Shown: in pieces, positions 1-11,123 of the stretch | Position numbering within the stretch: the stretch's first letter is position 1 | How the letters are laid out: each line of letters begins with the position of its first letter | DNA from: Undaria pinnatifida | Taxonomy: Eukaryota > Sar > Phaeophyceae > Laminariales > Alariaceae | Length of the DNA stretch: 64,000 nt | Assembly: GCA_012845835.1 (NCBI GenBank) | Contig: JABAKD010000023.1 | Coordinates: 8,929,340 to 8,993,339, forward strand | Reading direction: 5' to 3' | The notes under the pieces: generated by a model | The model's database searches: none | The model's input: only the letters and a program-made list of their open reading frames with translations | What the model was told of the DNA's origin: nothing | Position numbers and translations under genes: made by a program

Positions 1-577
1 TGCGTGTTTGCGTTTTACTCCACATCCACGTTTTTGGTGAGAGTATGGACCCCCTGGTGTGAAGAAAGCGCCTTACTTATAAAAACGTTTTGGCACACCT
101 ATTGCGTACCGAGTAGTATCCCTTTTCATACCCGCACGTGCTCGTCCTATCTATGGAGCCGTACACCACGGTAAGGATGCTTGGTTTTTTGCCCAAAACA
201 TTGATGTATGTGACTCGCTCGGCCCCTCAAGCGAGAAGATAGTCTCTTGGGAGACCAAGAAACGCGATATGTGTATTTTGTCGTAATCTTGGTGAAGAAT
301 GTAGCTGGTGCATCCGACCACGTATCATCCATCTGTCTGGCTTAACCAACAATTTTTCTGTCAAAAATACGAGTGTCTCTTGGTGAGTGTCTTATAGAGC
401 TCCTCGTGTGAGGGACCGTACGTAAGAACTTTTTCAACGTGTCTTACCTGTCACCGTCGTAGAAGGCATCTGCAACACCTCTCATGCCCCCCCCCCCCCC
501 CCCCCCCCCCCTCTCTCGTCGCCCCCACCCCTCGCTCTCGCCCAACGCAACAACGTTGGCTTCAACGACAATAACAG

Positions 578-706
578 CTGGAGATGTGCAAAGCTCTGAT
601 GGCGGGCAAGCTGAAGGACTTGCTGAGCGACGTCGCCAGGAAGGTGGCCGCCAACAATTCCTCGGCCTTCTGTGTCGGGAACTCCCTCACCATCGCCGAC
701 CTACAG
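578..706 (+). CDS. GST-A exon equivalent to GST-B exon 4
   Basis: It encodes LEMCKALMAGKL through FCVGNSLTIADLQ. The acceptor is aacag before CTG and the donor is CAG/gttaat. Its 129-bp length and phase match the GST-B exon at 36011-36139. Confidence 0.85.
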
Positions 707-3700
707 GTTAATTCAGTTGTTTCCACTTTCATAATTCATAGTAAATTAACAGACGGGAACCGAGTATTTAGAGTACAGGCAGGAAATTTGAACACGAACC
801 CTTCGTTAATGATTGGGAGGGAAATTCAATACACACCTTCGGGAGGCTGTCACGCCTGTCTGGGTAGGGAAAATCATGCTACGTCTAACATGTACCAGAG
901 TATCTTCTATCCATGTCCGGGTTAGTCAAGGTGTTGTACGTTTGAAACGATATAGACAGTGAGCGGGTGGTTACGAGAGCTCTTTACGCGCTATGATCGA
1001 CTACAATGTTTTGTGCTTAGTGATTCCACGATCGCGTGTGTCTGCAGGAATCTACTGTACAGTCACCTCCGTGGGAAAATTATTACAGAGTACTCGAACG
1101 TGCGCAGTGCGTATCGAAGATCGTGGACCGTGAAAACACGCTGCCAAAACGAGTTTTTTTTTCATCATTTTGAAGTTCCCTTTTTTACATGTAGTTCCTT
1201 CCCTTTTCTCAAGCGAAGCATCTGTGTTTGTCTTCCCAAAGCCAAACCTTCTGACACAACAAAATCCTCCCGCCCTTTCTTCCCATGCACGGGCACTACG
1301 TCATCCTTAAACCCTCTTCAAATTTGTCGACAGCTCCACGCCGTTGTCGCCACCGTTCAGAGCGGGTTCCTTGCCGGAATCCCAACCACCATGGTGGAGG
1401 CCATCGCCCCCTCCCTCGAGGCCATCGACAACGCCGTCACCCAGCACCCCAAGGTTGGTTGTTTTGATCTACACGGTATCATAATCTCGGGGCCTAACAA
1501 GAATTTGTTTTGGGAGATAAACGTGCGGGTGATACTTTCAGAGGGAGACATTTCCATCCCAACAACCGCATTTCCATGCCAACAACCGCGGCAGCCGACG
1601 TCGCGCCCGCGTTTCCCGGCTATCGACAGCGCCGTAGTCCAACGCCCCGAGGCTGGCTGTGTCGACACACACGGTATCACTATGTCGGAGCCTCGCATGA
1701 TTGGTTGGGGGAGAAACATGAGGGTGACCTAGTTATGCTAACAGAGGTGTGAAGGGGAGAGACATTTCCATCCCGAAAACCGCGGTAGCCGACGTCGTGC
1801 CCGCCTTTTGAGGCCATCGACAACGCCGTAATCCGACACCCCAAGATAGTTATGTCGACCCACATGGTATCATGGTGTCGAGGCCGCGCGCGGGTGCTCG
1901 GGAGAGATACGTGACACGGTGATGGCGTTACACTTGCGGAGGTACGAGAGAGGCATTTCCATGCGGAAAACTGTGGTAGCGAACACTTTCCTCGCCTTTG
2001 ACCCCTTTAGAGCCCTTAAAGCCGCTCCCTCTACAGAATACTTCAAGTAATTTTGTCCCAAACTGGGGTTCCCATCTGCGAAGGAGTCAAGGCCATCTCG
2101 ACAACGTCGTCATCCCGAACCCCCAAAGACCAACGACGCGTGCTACGACAGAGGGGTCCACCGCTTCTTGTCTGGGGTTCCTCAATTTCGGGAGCTTAAG
2201 ACCCCTCCCGAAAAATGATATGAAAGAAAATAATACTGCCACCTGATGAAAATACCATGGCCTGGATACACAACAAGACCCATGCCCAAAAAAATGGACA
2301 TTTTCCGACGATTTTGGGTTAAGGAGCCCCGCCTTTCGTAAACCATTTCACACGAAAATTGATACCTCTATCGTAGCATGCGTCCAATGCTACGGTAAAG
2401 GAAGGGGGGGGGGTGGATTACCCCCTCTTGGCCACTTTTTTTTCGGTTGCTCGGTGTCGCTTGCGCGAGGGCCCCCCACTGTCCCTTCGACGGATCACAA
2501 GCTTTCGCTCTGCAGTTTTGACATTCTCGAACACTCATACGAAAAGAGGCGGTTAGCCGCGAGCGGGCTGCAACAAAAAGTATCCCCGAACGTGTTTTTG
2601 TCAGTGAGGTGCAGAGTCCCGCGCGCGAGTATGATGTGGTATGATGTGGTATGATGTGGTATGATGTGGTACGATGTGGGACACTCAGACCAGGTAGTGA
2701 AAATTGTGGGTACCTCGCTGCCGTAGCCTTGATCCAAAATACGTTTCACACCAGGCGCCAGTCTCGGCCAGCCGGGTATATGACCAATAGAGTCGCTAGT
2801 ACAATGAGACTTATGTCGTACCTAAGGCATGCACGGTACGCTTCGAAGCTATCAATGCCCGCGTCATCCGCCCTCGAGGTCAGTTTTGAACCCTTGTGTC
2901 CAGTCTCGGGCCGGTAAGATGTACGTGGAGCTGGCGTAAAACATGCCGTACTAAGGGATGCCAGATATCGACACTGAAACCGCCTTACGCAGTTTGGAGT
3001 TTGCGTGGAGAAGCAGGAAGGTAAGTTCGTACGCGTTCATCGTTTGGAGAATGCGGTTGTACCCTGCCAAACAGTTCGTACTAGTCAGGCATGTCTTAGA
3101 GCTATTCAACAGTGTTGCGTTATAGTATGTCGGGCCTTGGGCAAGGAATTGCGTAGCTGCCTTTTGGTGTACCTGGCCAGAGTGACTTGGTTGTAAGTCT
3201 GTCCGTAGGTATGGCTTGGCTGCTTCGCTGTCTTAATGTCAATACCGGTTGTAGTGTCTGAGCGGGAAGTCGTCTGGCTACTGGACTCCTCAGCAAGGTG
3301 TTACCCCCGCCCTCAGTTGCCGTGGCTTGTCTGCTTCGCCGTCTACAAGTCAATATCAGCTATAGGATGTCGTGGGGCTACTTGATTTTTCAGCAAGGCA
3401 TTACCCCCGCTCTCCACACAACACACAGAGAGAAACCACTTTCCTGTACGTGGTATGTCAGTGTTTCGCCTCGCCCACCGCCATCCCCCCACGCACTCAC
3501 CTCGTATCTTGGGCGTCGTATTTCCAGTGTCTCCCTCATCACTCTCCTTTGAGGAATATTGTCACTCTGGTGTTTCGCCCCCCCCCCTCCTCAGCACGCT
3601 CGAACACTCTTGAGTGATATAGCACGTGTCTCCTGGGTTGGATATGTGCCACAACTATCCTGCACAACATACCTTTACGACTGATGTAGGAGTTTTGATG

Positions 3701-4985
3701 TTATCGAGATGGTGATCTATCCGGGGTGTAACAGCTTGTCCCACACTGTTTCCATGCAAGGTGCCTTTCTAAAGGAACACAGCATTTTCCTCAATCCATC
3801 TCCGCCACACCCTCCCTGTTGCGTTACTGGTGCCGACCGTACTACGTTTCTGCCTCTGAAGCGTGGTACAATAAAGGCGCACCACGTTTTTCTGAGGTTC
3901 CTCCGTGTAAGAGCTTAAGACATGTCCTTCTTAACCCGAAAATGACTGATTCGGAGAAAAACAAAACGGCCCACCGGATGGAAAATCCCATCGCCTAGGT
4001 ACACGACGAGAATCATGCAAAACAAATAACCTATTTTCGACGATTTTGGGCTAAGGAGCGCCGCCATCCAGAAACCTTTTCGGACGGAAATCGCTACCTC
4101 TATCGTAGCACGCGTCCAACCCCAAGCCGTGTCTATCCCACACATGTCATATACAGTTTATCTCCAATGTAGCTAGTAGTGCATCATTATGGGGGGCATG
4201 AGCTATCCTTATCATCCATATCTCTACAACTCCCTCCGTGTCAACCTTGCTGGCGAAGGCGTACGGACGCATGTGGAGGTGGAGGTGCACTAGTTGTCTT
4301 CAGAAGGCCCTCACTCAACGATATATGTCCCGTCAATCCAAAGTCGGTTTACGTACAGATATCCTTTTTAAGTGACGAAACCCATTTTCGAACAATAATT
4401 GTCTTTCGAGGGTTAACCCCATGGACAAGGCATACAGCCGAAAACACACATGTGGGCCATATCTGCAAAAAAGAGAACGGACGCATGCATAGCTAGAGGG
4501 AGCAGTTTTCGTCCGAAATGGTTTTTGAACGACTGGGCTCGTTATCCCGAGATCGTCGGAAATGGGAAAACTTTTTTTTTGCACGATTATCGTTGCGCAC
4601 CTAGGCCATAAGAATTTTGATCCGGTCGCAGTTTGTATTTTCCCGAAATCAGTCTTTGGGAAAAGGTCATAAGCTCCCAAACCGAGGAACCTCAGAAAAG
4701 GAGTGGTGCACCTCTATTGTAGCACGCGTCAACGGAATTGCTCTCAAATGTTCGGTTAAGGAGCCCCGTCGTTCAGAACTCGTTTCAGCAAAAACGTGCT
4801 GGCTGCTATCGTAGGACGCGTCTACGACCGACGCTTCGAGAGCTATCTCACTCATATTCCAAGTTGTTTGATCCCCCCAAGCGACTGGTGATGATGTAAA
4901 GGGAGTTAATGTATACCTGAATATCTCTACAACTCCCTCATTGTGTACCTTGCAGGTGAAGGCGTACTACGCTTCGAAGGAATGA
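578..4985 (+). CDS. Glutathione S-transferase, sigma-like (GST-A), 3' part of gene
   Basis: This is the C-terminal half of a cytosolic GST, which would use glutathione to conjugate electrophiles or reduce peroxides. Three exons are visible: 578-706, 1334-1453 and 4956-4985, all phase 0 with AG and GT borders. They encode 43, 40 and 9 residues followed by TGA. The first holds the GST C-domain signature FCVGNSLTIADLQ (N-capping box, S/T-x-A-D). The second is an alpha-helical segment starting LHAVVATV, and the last is VKAYYASKE. Exon lengths of 129 and 120 bp match GST-B exactly; by eye 32 of 43 and 31 of 40 residues agree. The N-terminal glutathione-binding exons should lie left of the window. 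The 3.5-kb last intron carries tandem partial exon copies and MITEs. The gene looks intact as far as visible, but transcription is not shown. Confidence 0.85.
1334..1453 (+). CDS. GST-A exon equivalent to GST-B exon 5
   Basis: It encodes LHAVVATVQSGFLAGIPTT through NAVTQHPK. The acceptor is cgacag and the donor AAG/gttggt. The length of 120 bp is the same as GST-B exon 5. Confidence 0.87.
1371..2135 (+). repeat. Tandem duplication of exon-5 tail plus intron, about 190-200 bp per unit
   Basis: The end of GST-A exon 5 and about 110 bp of following intron recur as diverged tandem units. Relics of the reading GCCATCGACAACGCCGT...CACCCCAAG appear near 1620-1660, 1813-1845 and 2090-2125. Linking stretches such as GACATTTCCATCCC recur at about 1549, 1760 and 1953. 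The copies lost the donor GT or carry substitutions, so they are non-coding relics. The last unit is split by an 85-bp TTAA-type element (2002-2086). Confidence 0.7.
2002..2086 (+). mobile_element. piggyBac-like mini-element (TTAA family) copy
   Basis: This 85-bp copy begins CCCCTTTAGAGCCC and ends TGCGAAGGAG. It interrupts the fourth relic of GST-A exon 5: TTTGA stands on the left and TCAAGGCCATC continues on the right. The flanking four bases TTGA and TCAA fit a decayed TTAA target duplication. Confidence 0.55.
2136..2384 (+). mobile_element. MITE-1 copy (family reference description)
   Basis: MITE-1 is a non-autonomous inverted-repeat element of about 250-310 bp with no coding capacity. 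The left end reads ACGCGTGCTACGATAGAGGT, then GCACCAC and a T-run. Next come CTGAGGTTCCTCAATTTGG, GAGCTTAAGACCTCTCCC, CTACCGGATGAAAAATCCC and ATGGCCTAGGTACAC. The right half reads GAGAATCATGCAAAA, CCGACGATTTTGGGTTAAGG, AGCCCCGTCATTCAGAAACC and the inverted end ACCTCTATCGTAGCACGCGT. This copy contains all blocks, with substitutions. It lies in the GST-A last intron. No transposase is visible, so the superfamily is not assigned. Confidence 0.85.
2408..2725 (+). mobile_element. MITE-2 copy (CACTCGCGCGAGTG family) with short inner repeat
   Basis: It begins GGGGGGTGGATTACCCCC and continues with a T-run and TTGCGCGAGG. Near its right end it holds about five GTATGATGTG units (2629-2676) before CTCAGACCAGGTAGTG. 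The same order is seen at 51455-51872, where the inner repeat is much longer. Both are followed by GTAGCCTTGATC, so the homology extends at least that far. Confidence 0.6.
3859..4115 (+). mobile_element. MITE-1 copy
   Basis: The left end is degenerate (GCGTGGTACAATAAAGGCGC) and the right end good (CTCTATCGTAGCACGCGT). Middle blocks are present, including ACGATTTTGGGCTAAGGAGC. Confidence 0.8.
4201..4280 (+). pseudogene. Broken duplicate of the GST-A last exon and its acceptor
   Basis: The stretch ATATCTCTACAACTCCCTC, then CCTTGCTGGCGAAGGCGTACG, copies the acceptor region of the true last exon at 4918-4970. In this copy the acceptor CAG/GTGAAG has become CTGGCGAAG and the reading after AKAY is lost, so it should not splice. 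Confidence 0.6.
4481..4729 (-). mobile_element. MITE-1 copy, inverted
   Basis: Inverted copy with ends ACGCATGCATAGCTAGAGGG and CCTCTATTGTAGCACGCGT. Core blocks in reverse complement are clear, for example GAGATCGTCGGAAA and CACCTAGGCCATAAG. Confidence 0.8.
4755..4829 (+). mobile_element. MITE-1 right-end fragment
   Basis: Only the last third of the element is present: GGTTAAGGAGCCCCGTCGTTC through CTATCGTAGGACGCGTC. It abuts the inverted copy that ends at 4729. Confidence 0.65.
4956..4985 (+). CDS. GST-A last exon
   Basis: It follows the acceptor CTTGCAG and encodes VKAYYASKE then TGA. It corresponds to GST-B exon 6 (VKAYYDSIKA). The terminal VKAYY pattern is typical of the end of algal sigma-like GSTs. 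Confidence 0.8.
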   Translation: MKAYYASKE

Positions 4986-6380
4986 GCGTTATAGGTGCTG
5001 CGTGGGGGAGGAGTGACGGTCCACACACCAAGGGGTAGAGGGGAAGCTTTGAGCTAGGGGAGAGCGGACGACCACGGCGAGGCACACAGCCTGGGCACCG
5101 GCCGCTAAACGCGAGGCGACAATGTTCTTTGGTTGATGTGCGTTACGAAATTATTTGCACGAACGTGTTGGGTTGTCGGCCTATATGTTGAATTAGGGTG
5201 TGCGTTGACGAGCATCTTAAGCCAAGATTGCCAAGCAGGCGCTTTGTTCTTGGGGAGCTAGGGGTCTGGAGGACCGGGGGAGTTTCGCTCTTCTTTAAAG
5301 TTTTTTGCTGAGGTATTGTACACCGTAAATCTATAGCAGAGTGCCTTCTGTTAGAGAAGGCTGGGGGTCAGGGAAGACGGGGTTTATGCTCAAGGGGTCG
5401 CTAATTTGCCGTCTTTGTCGCCCTCTCGCTTGTCCGTGACGCTAGCTCATGAAGAACGCACCACATTTTGAAGTTATGTTGGTGTGGCAATCACAAAGTT
5501 TCGTGGTCATGGCCTAGTCGGTGATCACAGGGCAGACGTCTGTATAAACCCCCTCGTGTGAGCCCTCTCCGTCTAGAAGCGTCGGGGTTTAGTATGTAGT
5601 TGGTTTCCACGTGATGGGACGAAGGGAGGCCCCTGTTGGCCGGTCTCGACCAGATTGTATATTGAAGCAGGTATCGTTTTTCTGCAGTTGTGTGTTGTAG
5701 CAGTGAAGGGGACAAGGTTTTGTTGTATGACAGTGTCTGTAATGTCATATTGTAGGCCGGAGGGGGCGGGGGGGGGCGGGGGGGGTAGAGGAGCAGGAAG
5801 CTGTGCTGATGAGCAAATGATTTTGGGGAGAGAATGCTTGTTGATTATGATATATCTCTGTAATGAAACGTTGGATGTCGGTAGCCTTGGTTTTCGCTCA
5901 CAGTGTACGGATGGAACTATTGAACTGGCAGTAGAAGTGCCAATAGTTGCCGGTACCTGCCTCGCTGTTACTCAAGAGTTTTCCGAGCATACTCGGATGA
6001 TTCCTTAGTCTTGTGTATGTTGATGTTGCGCTTTACGTACACTGCTGCCACGCTTACCTTGCTGTTGGTTTTGTCTGGGGGTGTGTTTAAGTGTTTGTCT
6101 TGATAATAGTGTGGTTTGCTGTGGGGGTGTGTAGTGCCGCAAACCGCATGCATGCATGCATGCTCCGGTGCGGGTATGTCGCTGGTAGAATGCAGAATAT
6201 ATATGTGAAAAGTGCGTTGGCGTCACAATGTTGACTCCTGAGGCAACGCAAGAACAATCAATCAAGAAATCACTGCCCCAAAATGGCGCCCGTCGTTACC
6301 CGGATCGCACCGGGATGTTGATGCCGTCCACGCGTTCTCGGTTGGCGACACATGCGCTAGAATGGAGGTGAATCTAATCT
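4986..6380. other. Spacer after GST-A, no gene recognised
   Basis: This presumably contains the GST-A 3' UTR. G-rich runs occur at 5760-5787 and a CATGCATGCATGC stretch at about 6149. Short open frames exist on both strands (for example 5655-6008) but show no recognisable protein and no splice-supported continuation. Confidence 0.4.
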
Positions 6381-6404
6381 TGTGTGCGACTTCTCACATG
6401 AAGT

Positions 6405-6692
6405 GCTCTATACTACACACTATACCATAGACTATACTATAATACTCCGGCGTATATACTATACTCTATACTATACTTTATTGTGTTCTCTATACTTTAT
6501 ACGCTATACTATATACTACCTTATACTTTGTTGTATTCTCTATACTTTATACGCTATATTATGTATTCTACACTATACCCTATACTATACTCTATACTAC
6601 CAGGTGCTCTCTATTATATACGTAGTTCGTACTACAATCTACTCTATATACTCTATGATATACTCTGTACTATAAAACTATATACCTAGACC
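6405..6692. repeat. TATAC/CTATAC-rich simple repeat
   Basis: About 290 bp are built mostly of CTATACTATAC and TTATACGCTATA words. Open frames in it (Tyr, Leu and Ile only) are repeat artefacts. Confidence 0.85.
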
Positions 6693-7804
6693 TCGCCCCC
6701 CTCGGACGTCTCGCTCGGCATATCCTCCCCCCTCTCAGCCCTTCTCAGCCCGTAATTGCCAAAAAGAAAATTAGTTGCTGGGGAAAAGAACCGTCCCGAA
6801 GTTTCTTGCCTTCCTTGCTTTCCCTATAATTCTTAGCTCTCATTCTCTGATCTTTTTCCTGCTTGCTCTCGCAAATTTTTATTTCGCGCTTTCAGCAACT
6901 TCTTTTTTGTACTTTTTACATTTGAAGTTGGCCAATTGCTGGCTGTTGAGAGGGAATTGCCGTTGACGGCTGCAAACAAATTGATTTTGAAATTTGCCGG
7001 ATCGGCAATAACAATTTGAAGTTGAAATTTACGAAGCGGACCAAGGCTAGTGTGGGAGGAGACTCCGCCAACAGTGGGGGTGGTGGAGGCTCAGGATCAG
7101 GCGTGTGGACGCTGGTCGGGCAAGAACGGGACTCAGCTTCTTGTGGCAATCCTCATTGGCCGTGCCCGAGCAAGGGTTGTGACGGCTTCCTCATCGCACG
7201 AAATAGAAAAAACAGGAGTTCCCAGTACGCTGTCTGCGACACCGGCAGTGAGTGACGACCCTTCCACGTGCCAAGCTTTTCATGACCTTAACAAGAAGCA
7301 CTGGGGAAGCGGCGACAACCCTCGTGTATGTGACTGGTGTGACGCGGGCACCTGTGATTCACCTTCGATCGGCGTCCCTAACGAAGGAGCTGAGAGCTTG
7401 ACGGAACGTGAGTTTCATTTCTTCGTGTTGTTGGAATGTGATGTTTGCTGTCAGCTACTATACTACTGAAATGATGCTGAGAGTTTGTTCCCGTTGTCAG
7501 TGTGTTCAGCGCCGTGCGACATAGGTAAGACACTAGATATCAACACCGTGCATTTTCGGTAGTGCTGCGTTGAGTGTTGGCTGAGTGTGCTGCAAGTTGT
7601 GCGCAATAGACTAGGTGGTTTTGGGTGTTGGTGAACTCAAGCGAATCCTGTTTCAAATAATGATGCACATTGAAATTTACATGGTTTGACCTTGTGTGCC
7701 GTTTGCTGTAGCATGTGTGTGCTACACCAGCGTGGTCTAACTACTACACGGTGTGGAAGCTGTGCTTGGGGACGCGTAGCCTTAACAAACTCAAGTTCGC
7801 CTTG

Positions 7805-8245
7805 GTGGTCACGGAGGGCAGTCCCGTCGTCGGGGTAAGCATGTTGTACTAGTTGTCTACACAGTGACGTTGCGTGCTGTGATTTCTTTTTCATGTGTAC
7901 AACCAAACACACTTTTTGTGTGTACGAGTACGTGTACGGGGCAGTCCCGTCATCGGGGTGTAAGCGGGGGTTGTACAACGTACAACCAAACACACTTCAT
8001 GCATGTACGACTACGAGTACGGGGCAGTCCCGTCGTCGGGGTAAGCGGGGGTTGAACAAGTGGTCCATGCAGTGACGCTTTGCGCTGTGATATAAACACA
8101 CTTTTTGGATGTACGACTACGACTACGTGGCATCTATACATGTAAGACGCAATGAAAACGGGCAAGTCCCATCACGGGGGTCAGCCAGGGTTGTAAAAAT
8201 GGTCCTTGCAGTGATAAATACCACAGCAGCAGGTCCTTGCAGTGA
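7805..8245 (+). repeat. Tandem satellite, unit about 85-140 bp (left part)
   Basis: The words GGGCAGTCCCGTC-TCGGGG and TAAGCGGGGGTTG recur at about 7811, 7937, 8020 and 8160. They alternate with ACAACCAAACACACTTTTTG and GTACGACTACGAGTACG. A further unit lies at 9383-9490, beyond the inserted element at 8289-9307, so that element probably landed inside the satellite. Confidence 0.7.
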
Positions 8246-8288
8246 TAAATAACGCAGCAGCGTGATACCATCAGCACCAGTCGCAGTA

Positions 8289-9307
8289 CAGTCAACCCCG
8301 CTTTAAAGACACACCGCGTTTTTGGGAGTGTCTTTAACGCGGGGAAGTGTCTTTAGGGTTCCGGGGCCACTAACTCACCGTCCCCGGGGCCAATGGAGGT
8401 GAAACATATGTCAAAATACGCGCATGTGAAGCAGGAATGCGACCACGAAACTGTGTTGCTTAAAAACTACAACACGTGATTTGAAAGGCCGCAACACTAC
8501 AGCTGTAGTACACTCCAATACTTTACACAATTTGAATTTCCCTCCACCACCGAAACGCGGGAAGGAGTGCAGCACGACCTATTGTAATGTGTACGGCAGT
8601 GCGCTGTTGTTGATGCAGGATCTTGCTGTAATGTGTACGGCAGTGCGCTGGTGTTGTTGCAGGCTTTTCTTATTGTCAAGGCGTTATCCTCACGTTGAAC
8701 ATCATGCCCGAGATATCGCGAACACACCTGAGACACATCAGTTCGTTGGAACTACCTCTGATACGATACACGCAAGTTACCTGCCACATAGGGACCAAAC
8801 AAACCCAGTAGACCCCTTAGAAGGACACTAGGAAACTGTCGGTAGCGCAGACCACAACATACAAAAAAATCGGGCAAATACACCGAAAAGAGGACACCGT
8901 TCTTCCCCAAAGGTCAACACGAGGCAAAAACACAAAACAAAAATACAAAAAATGAACTCCACGAGAAAGGCAAAAGCCCCAAACTTTGACTGCCTGACAC
9001 GAGTTGAGACTTTTGCTGGCACGTGGGTTCGCCACATGGCTTCAAACCGGCAGCTGACGACCCGCCAGCAGATGGGAGGAATCTCTCCATACCCAAACGC
9101 GGTAGTGCGGGCTGCAGCAGACCACTGTCGATGTTATACAGCAGTGTGCTGCCCCAGCAAAAAAAAATTGGGGGGGGCCGCAAAGTGGAAAATGTACACC
9201 CCCCCCTTACTATTGTGCATCTGCGGGGCACCATGTTCTGGGAAAAAAATGTGTCTTTATAGCGGGGAGTTTCCTTAAGAAGAGTGTCTTTAAAGCGGGG
9301 ACGACTG
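8289..9307. mobile_element. Non-autonomous pogo/Tc1-mariner-like DNA transposon
   Basis: Terminal inverted repeats of about 25 bp are seen. The left end reads CAGTCAACCCCGCTTTAAAG then ACAC. The right end, in reverse complement, reads CAGTCGTCCCCGCTTTAAAG then ACAC. Each end is flanked by TA (8287-8288 and 9308-9309), the target duplication expected for this superfamily. A second inner motif (GTGTCTTTA next to GCGGGG) is repeated inside each end. The 1019-bp body has no transposase; its open frames are short. The inside carries a 50-bp repeat around 8590 and 8634 (GTGTACGGCAGTGCGCTG). Confidence 0.75.
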
Positions 9308-9374
9308 TACACACTGGAGGTTGATATATCGATATAGAATTAAACAGAAGCTGAAGTTAACCTGGGTGGTGCTG

Positions 9375-9495
9375 GAGAGCAGTCCCGTGATTGGGGTTAG
9401 CGAGTTGTTCATGTAGTGACCCGGTGTCCTACTACTGTTACTCATTTTTCATACAACCACATAAACTCTTTGTATTAACGTGTACAAGTAGGGTG
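9375..9495 (+). repeat. Satellite unit, right of the inserted element
   Basis: GAGCAGTCCCGTGATTGGGG, then TTGTTCATGTAGTGAC, then ACAACCACATAAACTC repeat the unit described at 7805-8245. Confidence 0.6.
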
Positions 9496-9627
9496 CGCAA
9501 CCTCTTCTTCAGGAATCGCAGTACACGTCGGTCGTAATAGTATTGATAGCAGCAGCAATACAGTAGTACGGAACAATAATAAGACACGTCCCAATAAAAA
9601 CTCACTCATATGGTATATTACGAGTAC

Positions 9628-9701
9628 CAACAACGCAGCTTGCAAATATGAGTATTGACCTGAAATTCGTCAAACTCACGGCTGACGTCCTTGAAAATTA
9701 G
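9628..9701 (+). repeat. Short repeat with a conserved mini-frame (LTA repeat), type 1
   Basis: It has the order GTACCAACAACGCAGCTTGC, an ATG at 9648, and a frame reading MSIDLKFVKLTADVLEN then a stop. Near-identical copies occur at 24558-24637 (+) and 31450-31545 (-). Function is unknown. It may be the end of a small inverted-repeat element or a repeated start exon. Confidence 0.6.
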
Positions 9702-10082
9702 TTATATAATAATATATACATCAGGTACTGACTCTTACCCTTCGTTGTCGGTATTCCGCCGGTAGGCCTTATATAGCAGTATACCGGGGCTCACGCTTAC
9801 CAGTTGCGACTGTGAATCCCGTTCGCTCCTGTCCCAGTTGTGGTTTCATAGGTGTTAGCAACGTTGTGGTACCAGGCAGGGCTTTGCCCATAAACGACCG
9901 CTTTCATTACAACAGTGTTAAATTGTACGACTTCCTTTCAAACTTTGGAAACCGACGACAGCTACGTGGCCTTACTATTTTGAACATTCACTGAACGCTA
10001 GGTATTCCCATCCGTTGTTGTCGTTTGCAGAAGCCCTGGGAAGCAGTCGCCGAGGGCCGCCAAGTCGGCGAGGACATAGTGC

Positions 10083-10945
10083 ACCGGCGACATCAAGGTC
10101 GGTGACCTCCTGAAGAAGGCAGGCTACCACTTGCTCGATATACATCCCGCATTCCATTCCCACAGTGCCAAGAGGGCGTTCGACATCGAGGTACGTTCTA
10201 CTCTTATCTTGCCTCCTGTGTGTCACGAGTCGAGATATCCATGTCTCTTGCTCAAGACTAGGGGATAGCGTGCGGATATAGTCTATGAAGTGCGGCTCTT
10301 CTTCCAAGTACCAAGAGCAAGTACAACAATACCACAACAATTACTAACAACGAAAGAAGGAGCTCCAATAGTTTGGATGGTTACGACGTCTGCTGGAGAG
10401 AAGTACGAATACTTTTTTACACATACATACTTATCGACGTCCTCCCGCTATGCTTCAACGTTTGCGGACAGATTCACAAGATCATCGACAAAAAACAAGA
10501 GCGCAAGGTGCTGGGTACCTCCGCTGAGGAGGAGTCCAAGCAAGCCTGCATGCTCCTTCGGAAGCAATGTTGACAGCACATTCTTTATAGAACGTTGAGT
10601 TGTGGTTTCTATATACCAGCATCGTTTTTTGAGCACTATGCCTAAATGCATGCTCTTCGTCCTTCGGAATACAAATGTAGTTCACATGTTTGCGGTGTGT
10701 GCGTTCAAGTTCCTGCTTTCAGCATGTTTTTTTTGGCACTGCGCTCCTTTACATCTTGAGTTGTAGTTTTCCTGTCTCTGCCCTTGACAAGCGCGTGTCT
10801 GGTGTTTATGCACTGCGATAATTTAGTTTTGATGATCGACTTAGAGAGAGCTACTAATAAGTGTACAGGTGCTACCTGAGAGGTGGAAGGATATGCCAAG
10901 CAAGTCCTCCGACGTGCCCATCATGGACTGGGCGAATGGATGATA
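10083..10945 (+). other. Possible exons of an unrecognised gene
   Basis: Three stretches look like codons but cannot be named. At 10083-10191 a frame reads DIKVGDLLKKAGYHLLDIH, then a possible donor GAG/gtacgt. At about 10466-10573 a frame after CGGACAG reads IHKIIDKKQERKVLGTSAEE and ends in TGA. At 10869-10945 a frame reads VLPERWKDMPSKSSDVPIMD then a stop. A stop or frame break precedes the first stretch, and the pieces do not join into one phase-consistent model by eye. The GYHLLDIH segment has a loose rhodanese-like look, which I regard as weak. Confidence 0.25.
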
Positions 10946-11123
10946 ATAACATAATAACATAATAACAAACGCATAACCATAATCGTCTCCATCGTTTACC
11001 GTTTATGGACCTCTTGGCATTTTCAAGTCGCCAGTTGCGTCATTTGTGCTTCTTTTCCGACGTTCTACTGAATGTCCGTTCCTCCTTCCGCGAGCGAAGC
11101 CCTTGTACTCTATACCATAGAAA

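Noticed and set aside
484-711. Proline-rich frame overlapping GST-A exon
   Set aside because: It starts in a poly-C run and reads the exon in the wrong frame.
959-1732. 257-codon frame around GST-A exon 5
   Set aside because: It is in frame with the exon, but the upstream part is T-rich intron and a clear acceptor precedes 1334.
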